Part shown: positions 15,563 to 23,635 of the stretch, in pieces
Numbering within the stretch: the first letter of the stretch is position 1
Layout: each line of letters starts with the position of its first letter
Assembly (NCBI GenBank): GCA_041190985.1
Contig: JBEEPT010000061.1
Span: forward strand, 1-44,496
Origin: Malikia sp041190985
Lineage (GTDB): Bacteria; Pseudomonadota; Gammaproteobacteria; Burkholderiales; Burkholderiaceae_C
Direction: 5' to 3'
Length of the DNA stretch: 44,496 bases
Notes under the pieces: model-generated
What the model saw: only the letters and a program-made list of their open reading frames with translations
What the model was told of the DNA's origin: nothing
The model's database searches: none
Program-made: the position numbers and the translations under genes

Positions 15563-16891
15563 TCAGGCCCGGAGCAGCGGACGTGCCGGCAGCACGCTGC
15601 CCACGCATGCGCCGAAGCCGATGCGGGCGGCGCCGGCCTTCTCGCACCAGCCGCGGATGACGACCGCGTCGCCGTCCTCCAGCCAGGTGCGCTGCTCGCC
15701 GTTGGGCAGCGCGATCGGCTGTTTGCCGCCGCTGGTTAGCTCGATCAGGGCCCCGGCCTGGTCCAGCGTGGGGCCCGACAGGGTGCCGCTGCCGAGCAGG
15801 TCGCCCGGCTGCAGGTTGCAGCCGTTGACGGTGTGGTGCGTGACCATCTGCGCCACCGTCCAGTAGGCGTGGCGGTAGCTGGTGCGGCAGATGGTGGCGT
15901 CGGCCTGGCCGCTCTCGCGCATGCGGGGCGTCTGCAGACCGACCTGCAGCTGGATGTCGAGCGAGCCGGCGGCGCGGTTGCGCTCGCTGTCCAGATAGGG
16001 CAGGGGCTGCGGATCCTCGGCCGGGCGGACGAACGGGACGCGGAAAGGCTCCAGCGCCTCGAGTGTGACGATCCAGGGCGAGAGGGTGGTGGCGAAGTTC
16101 TTGGACAGGAAGGGGCCGAGCGGCTGGTACTCCCAGCCCTGGATGTCGCGCGCCGACCAGTCGTTGAGCAGGCAGATGCCGAACACATGGTCCTCGGCCT
16201 CGCTCATGGCCACGGGCTCGCCCAGCGCGTTGCCGGTGCCGATGAAGATGCCGAGCTCGAGCTCGATGTCCAGGCGCTTGCTCGGGCCGACGCTGGGCTG
16301 GGCCGCGCCCGGCGCCATGGTCTGGCCCTGCGGGCGGCGGAATGCCTGCCCCGACACGCCGATGCTGGAGGCACGGCCGTGGTAGCCGATCGGCACCCAC
16401 TTGTAGTTGGGCAACAGCGGATTGTCCGGGCGGAACTGGCGGCCGATGTTGGTGGCGTGGTGGACCGAGGTGTAGAAGTCGGTGTAGTCGCCGATGCGAG
16501 CAGGCAGGTCGTATTCGGCCTGCGCCTGCGGCACCAGGCAGGGCTCGAGCAGGGGCTGCTCTGCGGCGCCGGCGCGCAGGGCGCGCGACAGCGCCAGGCG
16601 CAGCGCGCTCCAGGCGCCGGGGCCCAGCGCCATCAGGGCGTTGAGCTTGTCCTGGCCGCCGGCCTCCAGCGCGGCCCGGGCCGGGCCCGGAAACAGGCCG
16701 CAGCGCGCCGCCGCCGCCAGGTCGAGGATCTGGTTGCCGATCGCGACGCCGCCACGCCAGGCTTCCGAGCCGCCCTGGCGGCGGAACACCGCGAACGGCA
16801 GGTTCTGGACCGGGAAGTCGCAGCCCGCCGCGTTGGCGGACTCCACCCAGCTGCGCAGCGCCGGGTCGTGGGTTTCGTTCAGGTGCTTCAT
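15563..16891 (-). CDS. fahA: Fumarylacetoacetase
   Basis: A 442-residue full-length fumarylacetoacetase with the N-terminal FAH_N domain (about 15-115) and the C-terminal hydrolase domain. It cleaves fumarylacetoacetate to fumarate and acetoacetate, using a Ca/Mg ion and a catalytic His. Visible landmarks are YTDFYTSVHHATNIG (catalytic His region), YKWVPIGYHGRASSI, LDIELELGIFIG, LLNDWSARDIQGWEYQPLGPFLSKNF and GDLLGSGTLSGP. The ATG at 16891 begins MKHLNETHDPALRSWV, which is the family start; the open frame extends farther but lacks family signal. It sits 10 bases after the DUF2783-like gene in an operon with an FAD monooxygenase and a VOC protein but no homogentisate dioxygenase, so the ring-cleavage step is unconventional or elsewhere. 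Confidence 0.92.
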   Translation of the reverse strand: MKHLNETHDPALRSWVESANAAGCDFPVQNLPFAVFRRQGGSEAWRGGVAIGNQILDLAAAARCGLFPGPARAALEAGGQDKLNALMALGPGAWSALRLALSRALRAGAAEQPLLEPCLVPQAQAEYDLPARIGDYTDFYTSVHHATNIGRQFRPDNPLLPNYKWVPIGYHGRASSIGVSGQAFRRPQGQTMAPGAAQPSVGPSKRLDIELELGIFIGTGNALGEPVAMSEAEDHVFGICLLNDWSARDIQGWEYQPLGPFLSKNFATTLSPWIVTLEALEPFRVPFVRPAEDPQPLPYLDSERNRAAGSLDIQLQVGLQTPRMRESGQADATICRTSYRHAYWTVAQMVTHHTVNGCNLQPGDLLGSGTLSGPTLDQAGALIELTSGGKQPIALPNGEQRTWLEDGDAVVIRGWCEKAGAARIGFGACVGSVLPARPLLRA

Positions 16892-16901
16892 CCTCGGGGC
16901 T

Positions 16902-17132
16902 TCAGGCAGGGGTGGCCAGGGTGTTGCTGCGCGCCAGCGCGATCGCCTCGGACAGCACGGTGCGGTCGCCGACATGGTTGCACAGGATCAGCGCGAGCTT
17001 GGCGATCATCATGTCGGCCTGCTCGTCGGACAGGTCGCGCTGCGCGTCGATCAGCTCGGCGTAGAAGATGTCCTGGTCGGGGATGTTGGGTTGACGGTTC
17101 AGTGCCATGGCTTTGCTCACACTCGGATTCAT
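16902..17132 (-). CDS. DUF2783-like small protein (monooxygenase partner 1)
   Basis: A 76-residue all-helical protein whose core reads FYAELIDAQRDLSDEQADMM, then IAKLALILCNHVGDR. It is clearly related to the 64-residue product at 23636, sharing EQ(A/S)(D/E), KLAL and N..(A/G)D(E/R). I match both to the DUF2783 family from memory. The ATG at 17132 overlaps the monooxygenase stop as ATGA; a second possible start is ATG 17108 (MALNRQPN), which is closer to the family's usual N-terminus. In both places in this window the small gene directly follows a large FAD monooxygenase gene, suggesting a subunit, assembly factor or stabiliser. No function is established to my knowledge. Confidence 0.78.
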   Translation of the reverse strand: MNPSVSKAMALNRQPNIPDQDIFYAELIDAQRDLSDEQADMMIAKLALILCNHVGDRTVLSEAIALARSNTLATPA

Positions 17133-18733
17133 TGCAGCTTGAGGGCGCGGGCCAGCGCGGCGCGCACCTGCTCGGGGTCGAACCGGCGCCAACGCGCGGC
17201 CACGTACTGGTCGGGGCGGACCAGGTAGACGGTGCCGGGCTGGCCGTCGTAGCGCTGCGCCAGCAGCCCGTCACGGTCCTCGATGTCGCGGCCGACCTCG
17301 AGCACTGCGGCGCTGACGCCGCCGACGCTGACCGGCGCGGCCGGGCCGAAGCTCAGCAGCGTGAAGCCGCGGCCGAGCTGCTCGAGCAGCCAGCCGTCCT
17401 GCCCGTCCTTGCGGATCGGCACGTCGGCGCAGTTGCTGCCGGGTAGCATCCGGCCTTCGAACGCCGCGCTGTCGGGCGTGTTGAGCGAGGACCGCAGGTA
17501 GGGCGTCGGCGTCGACAGCCGGCCGCTGTTGACCAGCGGGCGCGCGAACGGCTCGCTGCGCGCGAGCTCCAGCACCGCGTTGCGCAGGCGCAGCGAGCTG
17601 CGGCTCTTGGGCGTGATGAAGTCGGTCGCGCGCGTCGAGTGGCCGATGTTGTCGTCGGCCGCGTAGGCGCGCTCCTCGTGGTAGCTGTCGATCAGCGCGA
17701 GCGGGGCCTGGCCTGCGAGCACGGCGGCGAGCTTCCAGCCCAGGTTGTCGCAGTCCTGCACGCCGGTGTTGGCGCCGCGCGCGCCGAAGGGCGAGACCTG
17801 GTGTGCCGAGTCGCCCGCGAAGATCACGCGGCCGTGGCGGAACTGGTCGATGCGGCGGCAGGCGAACTGGTAGACCGAGCACCATTCGAGTTCGAACTCG
17901 ACATCCTTGCCGAGCATGGCCTGGATGCGCGGGATCACGTTCTCGGGCTTCTTCTCCTCGACCGGGTCGGCGTCCCAGCCGAGCTGGAAGTCGATGCGCC
18001 AGACGTCGTCGGCCTGCTTGTGCAGCAGCACGCTCTGGTTGCGGTGGAAGGGCGGGTCGAACCAGAACCAGCGCTCGGTCGGGAAGCCGGCCTTCATGAC
18101 CACGTCGGCGATCAGGAAGCGGTCCTGGAAGAACTGGCCGCTGAAGTCGGCGCCTATCATGCGGCGCGTGTCGCTGCTGGCGCCGTCGGCGGCGATCACC
18201 CAGCTGGCCTCGAGCGTGAAGACGCCGTCGGGTGTCTCGACCGTCAGCGTCGCGAAGTCATCGTGCTGCTCGATCGCCACCACCTTGTGCTTCCAGCGCA
18301 GGTCGACCAGCGCCGAGGCCTCGCAGTCGCGGACCATGCGCTCCTCGATGTGGTACTGCTGGTAGTTGATCATCGCCGGCATCTTGTGGTGATCCTCCGG
18401 CAGCAGGTCGAAGCGGTAGGCCAGGTCGTCGCGGAAGAAGACCTTGCCGACCTTCCATTGGATGCCCTTGGCGGCGAATTCCTCGCCCAGGCCCAGGCGG
18501 TCCCAGACCTCGAGCGTGCGCTTGGCGTAGCAGACCGCGCGCGAGCCGACGCTGACGGTGTTGTTGTCATCGAGGATGACGGCCGGCACGCCGCGGCTGG
18601 CGAGGTCGAGCGCCTGCGTCAGCCCGATCGGACCGGCGCCGATGATGACGACCGGATGGCGCTTCAGGTTGCCGCTGCGCTGCTCCTCGCTCTGCGCATA
18701 GGCGTATTCGGGGTAGGTGTAGGTCTTGAACAT
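17129..18733 (-). CDS. FAD-dependent aromatic-ring monooxygenase (first paralogue)
   Basis: A 534-residue class A flavoprotein hydroxylase of the MhpA/TfdB-like group. The dinucleotide-binding GAGPIG is at residues 32-37, the DG motif is in VIAADGASSDTRR, and the GD motif is in VIFAGDSAHQVSPFGARGAN. The region after about residue 400 resembles the thioredoxin-like C-terminal domain of phenol hydroxylases. Such enzymes use NAD(P)H and oxygen to add a hydroxyl to a phenolic ring. The ATG has GGAGA upstream, and 27 bases separate it from the VOC gene. It shares many blocks with the protein at 21912 (for example WCSVY and VIF.GD.AH), so they are paralogues. Substrate unknown. Confidence 0.88.
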   Translation of the reverse strand: MFKTYTYPEYAYAQSEEQRSGNLKRHPVVIIGAGPIGLTQALDLASRGVPAVILDDNNTVSVGSRAVCYAKRTLEVWDRLGLGEEFAAKGIQWKVGKVFFRDDLAYRFDLLPEDHHKMPAMINYQQYHIEERMVRDCEASALVDLRWKHKVVAIEQHDDFATLTVETPDGVFTLEASWVIAADGASSDTRRMIGADFSGQFFQDRFLIADVVMKAGFPTERWFWFDPPFHRNQSVLLHKQADDVWRIDFQLGWDADPVEEKKPENVIPRIQAMLGKDVEFELEWCSVYQFACRRIDQFRHGRVIFAGDSAHQVSPFGARGANTGVQDCDNLGWKLAAVLAGQAPLALIDSYHEERAYAADDNIGHSTRATDFITPKSRSSLRLRNAVLELARSEPFARPLVNSGRLSTPTPYLRSSLNTPDSAAFEGRMLPGSNCADVPIRKDGQDGWLLEQLGRGFTLLSFGPAAPVSVGGVSAAVLEVGRDIEDRDGLLAQRYDGQPGTVYLVRPDQYVAARWRRFDPEQVRAALARALKLQ

Positions 18734-18760
18734 GGTGTGTCTCCGTTGCCCGCCCGGGCT

Positions 18761-19303
18761 TCAGTCCAGCGCCTTGAATTCCTTGTCGTGCATCCAGGCG
18801 GCGTGCTTGGGGGCCTTCCTGGTCTGGGCCCATTCGTTGAGCATGTCCCACTTGACCGCGTCGAGCTTGGCGTACATCTCGGGCGTGCCGACGTCGGCGG
18901 CCAGCTCCACGCGGTGGCCGTTGGGGTCGAAGAAGTAGATCGACTTGAAGATGGTGTGGTCGGTCACGCCCACCACGTCGATGCCGGCGGCCTGCAGCCG
19001 AGCCTTGGTCTGCTCGAGCGTCGCCACGCTGTCGACCTTGTAGGCGATGTGCTGGACCCAGTTCGGCGTGTTGGGATCGAAGCCCATCTCGGGCGAGTTG
19101 GGCAGCTCGAAGAAGGCCAGCACATTGCCCTGGCCGGCGTCGAGGAACACGTGCATATAGGGGTCGGGCGCCTTGGTCGAGGGCACCAGGTCCTCGGCGA
19201 TCGCCAGCACGAAGTCCATGTCCAGGTGCTTGACGTACCACTCGACGGTTTCCTTGGCATCGCGGCAGCGGTAGGCCACGTGGTGAATGCGTTCGATCTT
19301 CAT
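18761..19303 (-). CDS. VOC-superfamily protein, probable ring-cleavage dioxygenase
   Basis: A 180-residue single-chain vicinal oxygen chelate protein with two beta-alpha-beta modules. Possible metal ligands are His8 (IHHVAY), Glu66 (AFFELP), His85 (VQHIAY) and Glu133 (HRVELA). The His-His-Glu subset is what type I extradiol and hydroquinone dioxygenases use. A tail of about 40 residues (ending KHAAWMHDKEFKALD) follows the VOC core. Sitting between an MBL gene and an FAD monooxygenase in an operon with fumarylacetoacetase, it is the best candidate for the oxygenolytic ring-opening step. Glyoxalase-type isomerisation is the main alternative. No strong ribosome binding site is seen. Confidence 0.82.
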   Translation of the reverse strand: MKIERIHHVAYRCRDAKETVEWYVKHLDMDFVLAIAEDLVPSTKAPDPYMHVFLDAGQGNVLAFFELPNSPEMGFDPNTPNWVQHIAYKVDSVATLEQTKARLQAAGIDVVGVTDHTIFKSIYFFDPNGHRVELAADVGTPEMYAKLDAVKWDMLNEWAQTRKAPKHAAWMHDKEFKALD

Positions 19304-19352
19304 GGCGGGTTTGCGGGATGTTGAATGTCTGGATGCGCGGGCAGCCGCGGGA

Positions 19353-20318
19353 TCAGCCTTCGAGCGCGATCCACATCTGGCGGTCGCGCTCGGCGGTCCA
19401 GATGCGCGGGTGCTGGTGCTCGGTGGCCTCGTCGTAGGCGCGCGTCACGTCGAAGGGCATGCAGTGGTTGAAGATGACCCAGTGGCCGTATTTCGGCTGC
19501 AGCCTGGCGAAGGTTTCCTCGTAGACGGCGCGCAGGTCCTTGCCGGCGGCGGCGCCGGCCTGCACGCTCTCGTACAGGTCGCGGATGAAGTCGCGCGTGC
19601 CCTGCAGGCCGGCCTGCACCTGCTCAGGGCTCGTCAGCGCGGCGCCGCGGCCGGGCACCAGCTTCTCGGGCTGCAGCGCGGCGACGTTGTCCAGCGTCTG
19701 CGGCCAGTCCTTGAAGTAGGCGTCGCCGGCGTAGGGCGTGGCGTCGAACTCGACCAGGTCGCCCGAGAACAGGATCTTCTCGGACGGGATCCAGGCCACG
19801 GTGTCGCCCTTGGTGTGGCCGCGGCCGAGCTGGATCAGCTGCACCTCGAGCTTGCCGAGCCAGATGCTCATCTTGCCCTCGAAGGTCATGGTCGGCCAGG
19901 TCAGGCCCTCGGGGATGCTTTCCACGTTCTGGAACAGGCGCGGGAAGCGGCCGATCTCGCTGTCCTTGTCGAACTGGCCGCGCTCGACCACCAGGTCGTA
20001 GGTGTCGCGGCTGGCGATGATCTGCTCGCCACCCTCGGCCATGTAGGCCGAGGCGCCCAGCACGCGCACCGCGTGGTAGTGGCTCATCACGACGTACTTG
20101 ATCGGCTTGTCGGTGATCTCGCGGATGCGGCGGATCACGTCCTGCGCCATCACGGGCGTGGCCTGGGTGTCGATCACCATCACGGCGTCGTCGCCGATGA
20201 TGATGCCGGTGTTGGGGTCGCCCTCGGCGGTGTAGGCGTAGGCGTGCTCGGACAGCTTCTCGAACGTGACTTTCTTTTCTTCGAGGTCGGCGGCGGAGGC
20301 GAAGGTCTTGGTCGTCAT
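19353..20318 (-). CDS. MBL-fold metallohydrolase with a variant metal motif
   Basis: A 321-residue metallo-beta-lactamase-fold protein and first gene of the IclR-controlled operon. The usual HxHxDH motif reads H80-Y-H82-A-V-R, so the Asp and His of metal site 2 are replaced by Val and Arg. GRGHTKGDTVAW and FSGDLVEFD supply later ligands. A YGHWVIFNHCMPFDVTRAYDE block near the C-terminus is shared, as I recall, with other Burkholderiales members next to aromatic pathways. It probably hydrolyses an ester, lactone or thioester with one metal ion. The ATG at 20318 has GGAAAACCTC ahead of it. The exact reaction cannot be told from sequence. Confidence 0.85.
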   Translation of the reverse strand: MTTKTFASAADLEEKKVTFEKLSEHAYAYTAEGDPNTGIIIGDDAVMVIDTQATPVMAQDVIRRIREITDKPIKYVVMSHYHAVRVLGASAYMAEGGEQIIASRDTYDLVVERGQFDKDSEIGRFPRLFQNVESIPEGLTWPTMTFEGKMSIWLGKLEVQLIQLGRGHTKGDTVAWIPSEKILFSGDLVEFDATPYAGDAYFKDWPQTLDNVAALQPEKLVPGRGAALTSPEQVQAGLQGTRDFIRDLYESVQAGAAAGKDLRAVYEETFARLQPKYGHWVIFNHCMPFDVTRAYDEATEHQHPRIWTAERDRQMWIALEG

Positions 20319-20336
20319 GAGGTTTTCCTGCTGTTT

Positions 20337-20353
20337 ATTTGTCAATGACAAAT
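20337..20353. promoter_or_regulatory. Operator palindrome O1 (IclR-type)
   Basis: ATTTGTCA, A, TGACAAAT is a perfect palindrome with 8-bp arms, located between the MBL start codon and its predicted transcription start, so a bound protein would block elongation or initiation. A similar element (O2) is centred 53 bp away, about five helical turns. Confidence 0.7.
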
Positions 20354-20375
20354 GAGTTTCACTATTTGTGGGTGG

Positions 20376-20404
20376 ATCATAGTTCGATGATTTGTTAATG
20401 GCAA
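20376..20404 (-). promoter_or_regulatory. Sigma70 promoter of the MBL-VOC-monooxygenase operon
   Basis: On the minus strand TTGCCA (20404-20399) is followed by exactly 17 bases and then TATGAT (20381-20376), a near-consensus sigma70 promoter firing towards the MBL gene. Transcription should start near 20369. The -35 hexamer lies inside operator O2. Confidence 0.72.
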
Positions 20405-20406
20405 AT
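20390..20406. promoter_or_regulatory. Operator palindrome O2 (IclR-type)
   Basis: ATTTGTTA, A, TGGCAAAT is the same motif as O1 with two arm mismatches. It overlaps the -35 box of the MBL promoter, so binding would compete with RNA polymerase. It is also 66 bases before iclR, allowing autoregulation. Confidence 0.65.
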
Positions 20407-20471
20407 AAATTTGCATAGGTAGAAACCCTGAGGCGAAGCCGGAAGCGGCCGGGGCAGGGGAAAATAGCCCC

Positions 20472-21287
20472 ATGTCCAGCAAGACCGACTTCACCGAAAA
20501 CATCCTCCCGAGCGACCACGCCGAAGCCAAGACCTCGCGCGGCATACAGAGCGTGGAGGTGGGAGGGCAGCTGCTCAAGGCGCTGGCGCGCAGCGGCCAC
20601 GGCATGGCGCTCAAGGACCTGGCGCGCGCGGCCGAGATGACGCCGGCCAAGGCGCATCCCTATCTGGTGAGCTTCGGCAAGCTCGGCCTGATCGAGCAGG
20701 ACCCCGCCAGCGGCCATTACGGGCTCGGGCCGCTCGCGATGCAGCTCGGCCTGATCAGCCTGCAGCAGGTCGATCCGGTGCGGCTGGCGATCGCGGCGCT
20801 GCCCGCGCTGGCGCAGCAGCTCGGCTGCACGGTCTCGGTCGCGGTCTGGGGCAGTGGTGAGCCCATCATCATCCGGGTGGAGGAGGGGCCGACGCCGATC
20901 CATATCTCGATGCGGCACGGCATCGCGGCCTCGACTCGGCACACCGCGACCGGCAAGGTGTTCGCTGCCCTGCACCCGCGCGCCGAAGTCGCGGCCGCGC
21001 TGGCCAAGGAGGGCCACGCCGGCGACCTGGACGACCCGGGCTTCGCCGCCGAGCTCGAGGCGGTGCGCGCCACGGGTCTGAGCCGGGTGCAGGACGAGCT
21101 GCTGCCGGGCATCAGCGGCCTGGCCGCGCCGGTCTTCGACGGCTTCGGCCAGCTCGCGCTCGTGATCGCGGCGATCGGCCCGAGCCACCAGCTGCAGCTG
21201 GCGCCGGGCAGCCCGCAGGCGCGTGCGCTGGTGCAGCTGGCGCAGGAGTTGAGCCGCCGCCTGGGCGCGACCAACTTGCCGGGCTGA
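20472..21287 (+). CDS. IclR family transcriptional regulator
   Basis: A 271-residue IclR regulator. The winged helix spans about 24-85 (SRGIQSVEVGGQLLKALARSG, then LKDLARAAEMTPAKAHPYLVSF), and the GAF-like effector domain follows, with HTATGKVFAA and AAPVFDGFGQLALVIAAIG as family landmarks. It is divergent from the MBL operon across 153 bases that contain one strong promoter and two matching palindromes, so it almost certainly controls that operon and possibly itself. Effectors of this family are usually the pathway substrate or an early metabolite, here probably an aromatic acid. Confidence 0.92.
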   Translation: MSSKTDFTENILPSDHAEAKTSRGIQSVEVGGQLLKALARSGHGMALKDLARAAEMTPAKAHPYLVSFGKLGLIEQDPASGHYGLGPLAMQLGLISLQQVDPVRLAIAALPALAQQLGCTVSVAVWGSGEPIIIRVEEGPTPIHISMRHGIAASTRHTATGKVFAALHPRAEVAAALAKEGHAGDLDDPGFAAELEAVRATGLSRVQDELLPGISGLAAPVFDGFGQLALVIAAIGPSHQLQLAPGSPQARALVQLAQELSRRLGATNLPG

Positions 21288-21359
21288 GCACGGCCGTCAG
21301 GGGGCGGCAGCCCGAATGCCGGCGTGGCGCTTGCCTGCTGTCTTTTTTCTCACAAATAG

Positions 21360-21388
21360 TTGCGTGCGCATGCATCCATAGATAAACT
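21360..21388 (+). promoter_or_regulatory. Candidate marR promoter with overlapping imperfect palindrome
   Basis: TTGCGT (21360-21365) and TAAACT (21383-21388) are spaced by 17 bases. An imperfect palindrome, TGCGTGCGCATGCA, covers 21361-21374 over the -35 side and could be the MarR operator. The match to consensus is moderate. Confidence 0.4.
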
Positions 21389-21405
21389 GCCAGCCAAGGA
21401 AAACA

Positions 21406-21882
21406 ATGCCCATGACCACCACCGCACATGACCGGCAGACGCCTGAGGCAGGCATGGGGCTGGAGCGCACGCTCAGCTACCGCCTGCACCTGCTGCACAA
21501 GCTGACCGACCAGCAGAGCCAGCACGCCTACCCGCGCGAGACCGGACTGACGCTGAGCGACGGCCGCTGCCTGGCCACGATCGGCAGCTTCGAGCCGGTC
21601 TCGGTCAAGGACCTGGCCGAGCGCGCCAACCTCGACAAGGGCCAGGCCAGCCGCGCGGCGCAGGCCCTGGTGGAGCAGGGCCTGGTCAGCAAGCAGGCCA
21701 GTCCGCAGGACAGCCGGGCCGTGCTGCTGGCGCTCACGCCCGCCGGCCGCCAGGCCTGGGCGCGGACCATGGCGCTGATCGAGCGTCGCAACGAGGAGAT
21801 GTTCGCCTGCCTGAGCCCGGCCGAGCGCGCCAGCCTGGGCGAGATGCTCGACCGGCTGATACGACAGGCGCGCGAAGCCTGA
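21406..21882 (+). CDS. MarR family transcriptional regulator
   Basis: A 158-residue winged-helix repressor of the MarR family. The DNA-binding core reads VSVKDLAERANLDKGQASRA, then ALVEQGLVSKQASPQDSRAV, which matches the recognition helix and the DxR wing of the family, flanked by dimerisation helices. AAGGA lies five bases before the ATG; a second ATG two codons later is also possible. The gene is 29 bases upstream of the second FAD monooxygenase and leads that small operon. Members typically bind phenolic ligands and let go of DNA, so this protein most likely induces the downstream monooxygenase in response to its aromatic substrate. Confidence 0.9.
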   Translation: MPMTTTAHDRQTPEAGMGLERTLSYRLHLLHKLTDQQSQHAYPRETGLTLSDGRCLATIGSFEPVSVKDLAERANLDKGQASRAAQALVEQGLVSKQASPQDSRAVLLALTPAGRQAWARTMALIERRNEEMFACLSPAERASLGEMLDRLIRQAREA

Positions 21883-21911
21883 ACCCCATACCCACCCAGC
21901 AGGAGACCTTC

Positions 21912-23603
21912 ATGCATCAGCCGACGACCGAGGCCCGTCCGTCCATCTACTACGACTACCAGGTGTTCGAGCCCTGGCTGCCGTCGCGCCATCCCGCGCA
22001 GTCGCGCCAGCGGGTCGTGATCGCCGGCTCTGGCCCCGCGGGCATGGTGGCCGCGCTGGAGCTGGCGCGCCATGGCGTGCCGAGCGTGATCGTCACGTCC
22101 GAGCTGCAGTTCTCGCCGGGCAGCCGCGCCATCGTCTTCACCCGGCGCTCGATGGAGATCCTGCAGCAGGTCGGCGTGGCCGCTCGCATGAGCGCGGGCG
22201 GACTGCCCTGGCGCTTCGGCAATTCCTACTACCGCGGCCAGCGCGTGTTCCGCATGGAGGCGCCGCACGATCCGGACGACCGCTTCGGACCGCTGCTCAA
22301 CGTGCAGCAGCAGTACCTGGAGGAATACCTGCACGACGCCTGCGCCGCCAGCGAGCTGATCGACTTCCGCTGGGGCAACAAGGTGACGCAGGTCAGGCAG
22401 CAGGACGGCTACGCCGAGGTCGTGGTCGACACGCCCGAGGGCGAGTACACGCTGGAGACCGACTGGCTGGTCGCGGCCGACGGCGGGCGCTCGGGCATCC
22501 GCAGCGCGATGAACCTGCAGATGGAGGGCGCCTCGTACGAGGGCTTCTTCGTGATCGCCGACATCAAGATCGACCTGCCACTGCCGACCGAGCGCCTGGC
22601 CTTCTTCGACCCCGAGTGGAACCCGGGCAACACGGTGCTGATGCACCGCGAACCGAACGGCATCTGGCGCGTCGACTACCAGCTGCCCGAGGGCGAGACA
22701 CCCGAGCAGGCGCTCGCGCCCGAGTCGCTCAAGGCCCGCATCGACGCCCAGCTGGCCATGATCGGCCACGCCGGCGTGCCGTGGGAGATGGACTGGTGCT
22801 CGGTCTATTCCGCCCGCACCCTGACGCTGCCCGACTATGTGCACGGCAGCGTGATCTTCACCGGCGATGCGGCGCACCTGCTGCCGATCTTCGGCGTGCG
22901 CGGCGCCAACACCGCGTTCCAGGACGCGCAGTCGCTGGGCTGGCAACTCGCCTACGTGGTCAAGGGGCTGGCCGGGCGCAAGCTGCTGGCCAACCACAGC
23001 GCCGAGCGCGTCGGCGCGGCGCGCGAGATCATCGCGGAGGCGGGCAAGAGCGTGCGCTTCATGACGCCGCCCAGCCGCGGCTTCCGGCTGCTGCGCGACG
23101 CGGTGCTGTCGCTGTCGCTGCAGCACGAGTTCGTGCGCCCGCTCTACCACTGGCGCACCTCGCGTCCGCATGAGTACACCGATTCCGTGCTCAACAGCAC
23201 CGGCGACGACAACGCGCTGTTCAATGCCGGGCCGGCGCACGGCGCGCCGCCGCAGAACGTGCGCCTGGCCCCCGACGACTACCTGCTCGACCACCTGGGC
23301 GGGGGCTTCGACCTGCTCTACTTCACTGACGCGGATGCGATCCCGGCGGCGTTGCAGGCAGTGATCGCCGAGACGCGCGCGCGCGGCGTGGCGCTGCGGG
23401 TGGTCGCGGTGGGCGCGCAGCAGCCGGTGGCCGGCGCCGAGCTGACGCTGGCCGATGCCGACGGCCACCTGCGCGAACGCTACGGCGTGCGCGCCAGCGG
23501 CGCGGCCTACCTGCTGCGGCCCGACCAGCATGTCTGCGCGCGCTGGCTGACGCTCGATGCGGTGCGACTGCAGGCCGCCCTGAACGCCGCATTGCCCGTC
23601 TGA
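21912..23603 (+). CDS. FAD-dependent aromatic-ring monooxygenase (second paralogue)
   Basis: A 563-residue class A flavoprotein hydroxylase. The FAD-binding GSGPAG is at residues 39-44, the DG motif is in LVAADGGRSGIR, and the GD motif is in VIFTGDAAHLLPIFGVRGAN. A C-terminal thioredoxin-like domain is suggested after about residue 440. It aligns in blocks with the protein at 17129 but has an extra 10 residues at the N-terminus and a different substrate-domain sequence (YYRGQRVFRMEAPHDPDDRF), so it probably acts on another compound. AGGAG precedes the ATG by six bases. It is co-transcribed with the MarR gene before it and the DUF2783-like gene after it. Confidence 0.88.
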   Translation: MHQPTTEARPSIYYDYQVFEPWLPSRHPAQSRQRVVIAGSGPAGMVAALELARHGVPSVIVTSELQFSPGSRAIVFTRRSMEILQQVGVAARMSAGGLPWRFGNSYYRGQRVFRMEAPHDPDDRFGPLLNVQQQYLEEYLHDACAASELIDFRWGNKVTQVRQQDGYAEVVVDTPEGEYTLETDWLVAADGGRSGIRSAMNLQMEGASYEGFFVIADIKIDLPLPTERLAFFDPEWNPGNTVLMHREPNGIWRVDYQLPEGETPEQALAPESLKARIDAQLAMIGHAGVPWEMDWCSVYSARTLTLPDYVHGSVIFTGDAAHLLPIFGVRGANTAFQDAQSLGWQLAYVVKGLAGRKLLANHSAERVGAAREIIAEAGKSVRFMTPPSRGFRLLRDAVLSLSLQHEFVRPLYHWRTSRPHEYTDSVLNSTGDDNALFNAGPAHGAPPQNVRLAPDDYLLDHLGGGFDLLYFTDADAIPAALQAVIAETRARGVALRVVAVGAQQPVAGAELTLADADGHLRERYGVRASGAAYLLRPDQHVCARWLTLDAVRLQAALNAALPV

Positions 23604-23635
23604 GAGCGGGTCAGCCCGAGATCAAGGAGTCCATC

